The notes under the pieces were generated by a model. The model was not told where the DNA came from and did not search any database. It saw nothing but the letters and a program-made list of their open reading frames with translations. A stretch of DNA of 13,233 nt. Source: Desulfuromonadaceae bacterium UBA2294. Its GTDB lineage: Bacteria > Desulfobacterota > Desulfuromonadia > Desulfuromonadales > UBA2294. This document shows positions 13,004-13,233 of this stretch, in pieces. The first letter of the stretch is position 1; each line of letters opens with the position of its first letter. Position numbers and translations under genes: made by a program. Location: contig DDWE01000011.1 of NCBI GenBank assembly GCA_002345625.1, forward strand, positions 5,830-19,062, in the 5' to 3' direction.

Positions 13004-13233
13004 TCAGAACTTCGCATGCCCCGGCGTGCGCGGAAACGGGATAACGTCGCGGATGTTCTCCATGCCGGTGACGTACATCAACAGTCGCTCGAAACCGAGG
13101 CCGAAGCCGGCGTGCGGGCAACTACCGAAGCGCCGCGTATCAAGATACCAGTCGAGACTCTGCGGAGCGATGCCGGCGGCAAGCATCCGCGCCTCGAGCC
13201 GATCGAGGCGCTCTTCGCGCTGGCTGCCGCCGA
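13004..13233 (-). CDS. asnS: Asparaginyl-tRNA synthetase, C-terminal part (5' end outside window)
   Basis: The last 75 residues are present, and the frame is open to the window edge. The sequence GGSQREERLDRLEARM, then WYLDTRRFGSCPHAGFGLGFERLLMYVTGMENIRDVIPFPRTPGHAKF, is the class II synthetase motif 3 and C-terminus of AsnS; GFGLGFERL holds the motif 3 arginine, and RDVIPFPRTP is characteristic of the Asn enzyme. It charges tRNA-Asn with asparagine. The internal ATG at 13186 is not the start. An AspRS-like alternative is unlikely because of the ending. Confidence 0.95.
   Translation of the reverse strand, partial: GGSQREERLDRLEARMLAAGIAPQSLDWYLDTRRFGSCPHAGFGLGFERLLMYVTGMENIRDVIPFPRTPGHAKF

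Overview
The window looks like a chromosomal piece of a deltaproteobacterium of the Geobacter/Desulfuromonas type. This is inferred from a GC-rich FadN-type beta-oxidation operon, a bacteriohemerythrin with a CheY-like regulator, a YwbE protein, and dispersed non-coding repeats of a kind remembered from such genomes. No rRNA or tRNA gene was seen, so the taxonomic call is tentative.

Layout. (1) 1-2806, plus strand, GC-rich: the 3' part of a fused 3-hydroxyacyl-CoA dehydrogenase/enoyl-CoA hydratase, then an acetyl-CoA acyltransferase. Together they carry out the last three steps of fatty-acid beta-oxidation. (2) 2851-3427: a complete YefM/YoeB-type toxin-antitoxin operon behind a 12-bp perfect palindrome that overlaps its probable promoter. 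(3) 3428-8250, visibly lower GC: about 500 bp of hairpin-rich non-coding DNA; a membrane histidine kinase (two membrane segments, Cache-like sensor, PAS, HisKA, HATPase); a convergent minus-strand operon for bacteriohemerythrin and a single-domain receiver, closed by a clear terminator; and an orphan secreted Cys-rich protein. (4) 8251-9125, minus strand: a winged-helix protein and a polymerase-beta-like nucleotidyltransferase overlapping by ATGA, with nested palindromes upstream, a toxin-antitoxin-like arrangement. (5) 9126-12268: ywbE, a truncated sprT tail, two copies of a roughly 65-bp repeat, a large coiled-coil lipoprotein and a small unknown protein, all on the minus strand. (6) 12269-13233: a SprT-like zinc metalloprotein, a MITE-like inverted-repeat element of about 180 bp, and the 3' end of asnS.

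Housekeeping genes (fadN/fadA at one end, sprT/asnS at the other) frame an accessory stretch that holds two small two-gene modules with toxin-antitoxin layout, signalling genes, orphan secreted proteins and repeats. The points most worth following are the wHTH-nucleotidyltransferase pair with its operator, the new 65-bp repeat that abuts a truncated sprT tail, and the large lipoprotein with a Cys-rich C-terminal module. None of these can be called a proven new system from sequence alone.
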